Below are positions 61,726-64,000 of a DNA stretch of 64,000 nt, in pieces. This stretch comes from Nitrospira sp. UBA5698 (GTDB taxonomy: Bacteria > Nitrospirota > Nitrospiria > Nitrospirales > Nitrospiraceae): the NCBI GenBank assembly GCA_002420115.1, contig DIHK01000062.1:1-64000 (forward strand), given 5' to 3'. The notes beneath the pieces are model-generated. The model was not told the DNA's origin and ran no database searches. It saw only the letters and a program-made list of their open reading frames with translations. How positions within the stretch are numbered: the first letter of the stretch is position 1; each line of letters starts with the position of its first letter. Position numbers and translations under genes: made by a program.

Positions 61726-63233
61726 CATTGACGATCGAATATCTTCTCCTCGCGGCGTCGGGGCTTCTGTTGCTCAGTGTCATCGCGAGCAAAGCATCTG
61801 GGCGATTGGGAGTGCCGGCATTGCTGTTGTTTCTCCTCATCGGCATGCTCGCCGGTTCCGATGGTCCTGGTGGCATTCATTTCGACGATCCCTGGTTGGC
61901 TCAATCCCTCGGAGTCGTCGCGCTTGCCTTCATTCTGTTTGCCGGCGGGCTGGACACCCACTGGTCGAGTGTGCGACCGGTGCTCGGCTACGGCGTGGCG
62001 CTGTCGACGCTCGGCGTCGCGATCACGGCTGGGCTTGTGGGCTGGTTTGCGACAGTGGCCTTGGAGATGTCCTGGACCGAGGGACTCCTTATCGGCGCCA
62101 TCGTCTCCTCCACCGATGCGGCCGCTGTGTTTGCTGTGATGCGGTCGAGATCTGTCAGCTTGCGTGAGCCCTTAAAACCGTTGCTCGAATTAGAGTCCGG
62201 CAGTAATGATCCAATGGCGGTCTTCCTGACGTTGGGGCTCATCTCATTGATCACAGGAGCATCAGGCTCGCCTCTCGATCTCATTCCCATGTTCGTGCGG
62301 CAAATGGTGCTCGGTGCGGCGATCGGGTACGGCACGGGCAAGCTCATGGTGCTGCTCGTCAATCGATTGCGCTTGGAGTACGAAGGCCTCTACCCCGTTC
62401 TGACGTTGTCTCTCGTGCTGTTGACCTACAGCGGCAGCACATGGCTAGGGGGCAACGGCTTTCTCGCGGTGTATTTAGCCGGTCTCATGATGGGCAACAG
62501 TGAATTCCTCCACAAACGCAGCCTGATGCGGTTTCATGACGGACTTGCGTGGTTGATGCAAATTGCAATGTTTCTCACGCTTGGCCTGCAGGTCTTCCCA
62601 ACGCAACTCGTGCCGATTGTGGGGCCGGGGTTGTTGCTGGCACTGTTCCTGATGGTCTGTGCCAGGCCGGTCTCCGTGTTTGCCACCTTGGTCTTCACAG
62701 GTCTCTCGTTCAAGAAGAAGACGATGGTGGCCTGGGTCGGGTTGCGCGGGGCCGTGCCTATTATTTTGGCGACCTTCCCGTTGCTTGCTGGTGTTCCGCA
62801 AGCCGCACCGATCTTCAACCTCGTGTTTTTTATCGTGCTGACCTCCGTGTTGCTGCAAGGGACGTCCATCCCGCTGGTGGCCCGGTGGCTTGGTGTCGAC
62901 GAACCCGCCTCGGCCCGCATGGAATCCTCTCCGGTATGGGATGCCCCGACGACTCTCAAGAGCGGCCTGCTCGAAATACGGATTCCGGAGTATTCCGCAG
63001 CAATTGGCCAACGATTACTGGACCTCGGTCTCCCCAAAGGCGCCTTTATCCTTTTGATGGCCAGAAACGGCCAATGTTGTGTTCCGGACGGGACGACGAT
63101 GCTGCAGGCTCATGATTCCCTGCTGGCCTTCACTGATCAAGCGTCCTTTCTCCGATTACGTTCGATTCTCGACAGGCGGCATCCGATTTCACCTAAGGAA
63201 CTACCGGACGACCGGGGTATTGAGGTTGTGTAG
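61722..63233 (+). CDS. K+/H+-type antiporter (CPA1/NhaP2-like) with TrkA-C-like tail
   Basis: The 503-residue protein has 12-13 membrane helices in the first ~390 residues. They include IVSSTDAAAVFAVMR and LELESGSNDPMAVFL, typical of NhaP2/CvrA antiporters, and WVGLRGAVPIILATFP. The cytoplasmic C-terminal ~110 residues (PEYSAAIGQRLLDLGLPKGA, LQAHDSLLAFTDQAS) form a TrkA-C-like regulatory domain. The start at 61722 (ATGA overlap) excludes an upstream ATG that lies inside the USP gene. Confidence 0.92.
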   Translation: MTLTIEYLLLAASGLLLLSVIASKASGRLGVPALLLFLLIGMLAGSDGPGGIHFDDPWLAQSLGVVALAFILFAGGLDTHWSSVRPVLGYGVALSTLGVAITAGLVGWFATVALEMSWTEGLLIGAIVSSTDAAAVFAVMRSRSVSLREPLKPLLELESGSNDPMAVFLTLGLISLITGASGSPLDLIPMFVRQMVLGAAIGYGTGKLMVLLVNRLRLEYEGLYPVLTLSLVLLTYSGSTWLGGNGFLAVYLAGLMMGNSEFLHKRSLMRFHDGLAWLMQIAMFLTLGLQVFPTQLVPIVGPGLLLALFLMVCARPVSVFATLVFTGLSFKKKTMVAWVGLRGAVPIILATFPLLAGVPQAAPIFNLVFFIVLTSVLLQGTSIPLVARWLGVDEPASARMESSPVWDAPTTLKSGLLEIRIPEYSAAIGQRLLDLGLPKGAFILLMARNGQCCVPDGTTMLQAHDSLLAFTDQASFLRLRSILDRRHPISPKELPDDRGIEVV

Positions 63234-64000
63234 TGACGAACCATCACCATCTTCCTATACATGAAATTCTTCTCTTACTTGAAACTGACGTGGCTCAAGG
63301 CCTCGCCTCGGAGGAAGCGGCGCGGCGAATGAAACGGTTCGGGCCAAATGTCTTACCAAAAGTCAGGCGCCGTGGACCCCTGATCCGTTTCCTGCTGCAG
63401 TTTCATCATCCGCTCATCTACGTGCTGCTGGCGGCGACCATCGTGACGGCCCTGCTGGGTGAATGGGTGGATGCCGGCGTGATCTTCGGCGTCGTGTTGG
63501 TGAATGCACTGGTGGGGTTCATCCAGGAATCACGGGCTGAAGCGGCGCTCGATTCGCTGGCGGCGATGATGAAGACGGAGGCGGTGGTCCGACGTGACGG
63601 ACAAAAACGGCGGATTGTGTCGGCGGATATCGTTCCCGGCGACGTAGTATTGCTGGAATCCGGGGATAAGGTGCCCGCCGATCTACGGCTCACGGCCATT
63701 CGCGAGCTGCGTGTCGATGAATCGGCACTGACCGGGGAGTCGGTGCCGGTCGAAAAGGCCGATCACGTCTTGCCTCCCGAGACGGTGGTTGGGGATCGGA
63801 AGAATATGGCCTTCTCCGGCACGTTCGTCACCTATGGCCAAGGTACCGGTGTCGTGGTCGGCACGGGAACAGAGACGGAGTTGGGCCGCATTCACCAATT
63901 AATGGGGGAGACAGCACAGCTTGCCACACCGCTCACGAAGAAGCTGGCCTCCTTCAGTAAGGTGCTCACCGTCGCAATCCTTGGCTTGGCGGCAATCACC
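63233..64000 (+). CDS. P-type cation-transporting ATPase, N-terminal part (truncated by window edge)
   Basis: A GTG start overlaps the antiporter stop by one base (TAGTG). The 256 codons present encode a cation-ATPase N-terminal domain (HHLPIHEILLLLETDVAQGL, EEAARRMKRFGPNVLP) and membrane helices from LIRFLLQFHHPLIYVLLA. The actuator domain follows with DESALTGESVPVEKAD, the TGES dephosphorylation motif, then FSGTFVTYGQGTGVVVGTGTETELG. The phosphorylation DKTGT site would lie beyond the edge. It resembles Ca2+/PMA-type (PII/PIII) pumps; the ion cannot be fixed from this part. Confidence 0.93.
   Translation, partial: MTNHHHLPIHEILLLLETDVAQGLASEEAARRMKRFGPNVLPKVRRRGPLIRFLLQFHHPLIYVLLAATIVTALLGEWVDAGVIFGVVLVNALVGFIQESRAEAALDSLAAMMKTEAVVRRDGQKRRIVSADIVPGDVVLLESGDKVPADLRLTAIRELRVDESALTGESVPVEKADHVLPPETVVGDRKNMAFSGTFVTYGQGTGVVVGTGTETELGRIHQLMGETAQLATPLTKKLASFSKVLTVAILGLAAIT

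Noticed and set aside
1..64000. CRISPR arrays, prophage, rRNA or integrase-tRNA islands
   Set aside because: No spaced direct-repeat arrays, phage structural genes, rRNA or integrase were seen. The tRNA at the left edge shows no attachment-site repeat.

Overview
The window is a dense bacterial chromosome segment with moderately high GC (I estimate high fifties percent). It has no phage, CRISPR array or rRNA. The protein set suggests Nitrospirota, most likely a Nitrospira-type nitrite oxidiser: a cytochrome bd-type oxidase next to universal stress proteins and cation antiporters, a ChdC/HemQ-type member of the chlorite dismutase family, tiny CxxC proteins, PepSY and DUF2934 stress proteins, and secreted ankyrin and TIG-repeat proteins. 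This placement is an inference from recognised protein families, not from a marker gene search.

Region 1 (1-12.2 kb): an elongator tRNA-Met, an SDR oxidoreductase, several exported proteins of unknown role, a ChdC-like haem protein with its own promoter and terminator, cinA-thpR, two exported ankyrin proteins, an Old Yellow Enzyme-type reductase and two membrane proteins. Region 2 (12.7-21.3 kb), all on the plus strand: recA-recX-alaS-ruvX-mltG-deoC, then a partial duplication of a deoB 5' end, a divergent deoB-like gene and a RidA-family gene. recX, alaS and mltG each overlap the gene before them, and ruvX/mltG share 86 nt. Region 3 (21.3-29.2 kb) is more accessory: a translationally coupled TIG-repeat and Ycf48-like pair, a REP-associated transposase, a low-GC intergenic stretch in front of an orphan Wza-like export protein, an ICMT-family pseudogene, a THUMP RNA methyltransferase and a small ParE-type toxin/antitoxin pair.

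Region 4 (29.2-40.4 kb), minus strand: a dipeptide epimerase, then a long tightly spaced run transcribed valS-nadC-birA-coaX-grpE-dnaK-dnaJ-rsmE. It joins cofactor biosynthesis (NAD, biotin, CoA) to the Hsp70 chaperone system, with a 16-bp stem-loop between dnaK and dnaJ. Region 5 (40.5-46 kb): a 37-residue lysine/arginine-rich protein, a receiver-domain protein with a long helical tail, a HAD hydrolase, a sirtuin, a ketopantoate reductase fused to a piece of a molybdopterin-oxidoreductase domain, and an SGNH-like protein.

Region 6 (46-64 kb) reads as an envelope and redox stress region. It holds small exported proteins, two PepSY proteins, a Na+/H+ antiporter, a USP, a cytochrome c, a DUF4142 protein and a NarL-type two-component set (histidine kinase, LuxR regulator and a receiver-only regulator). 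It ends with a compact plus-strand operon of cydA-cydB, a small membrane protein, a cupredoxin, a USP, a K+/H+-type antiporter and a P-type cation ATPase that runs off the window. Several starts in that operon overlap the previous stop.

The observations I would follow first are the deoB-like protein that appears to have lost all ligands of one metal site, together with the duplicated leader ORF that ends on its start codon; the ketopantoate reductase fusion; the ruvX/mltG overlap; and the cyd-USP-antiporter-ATPase operon.
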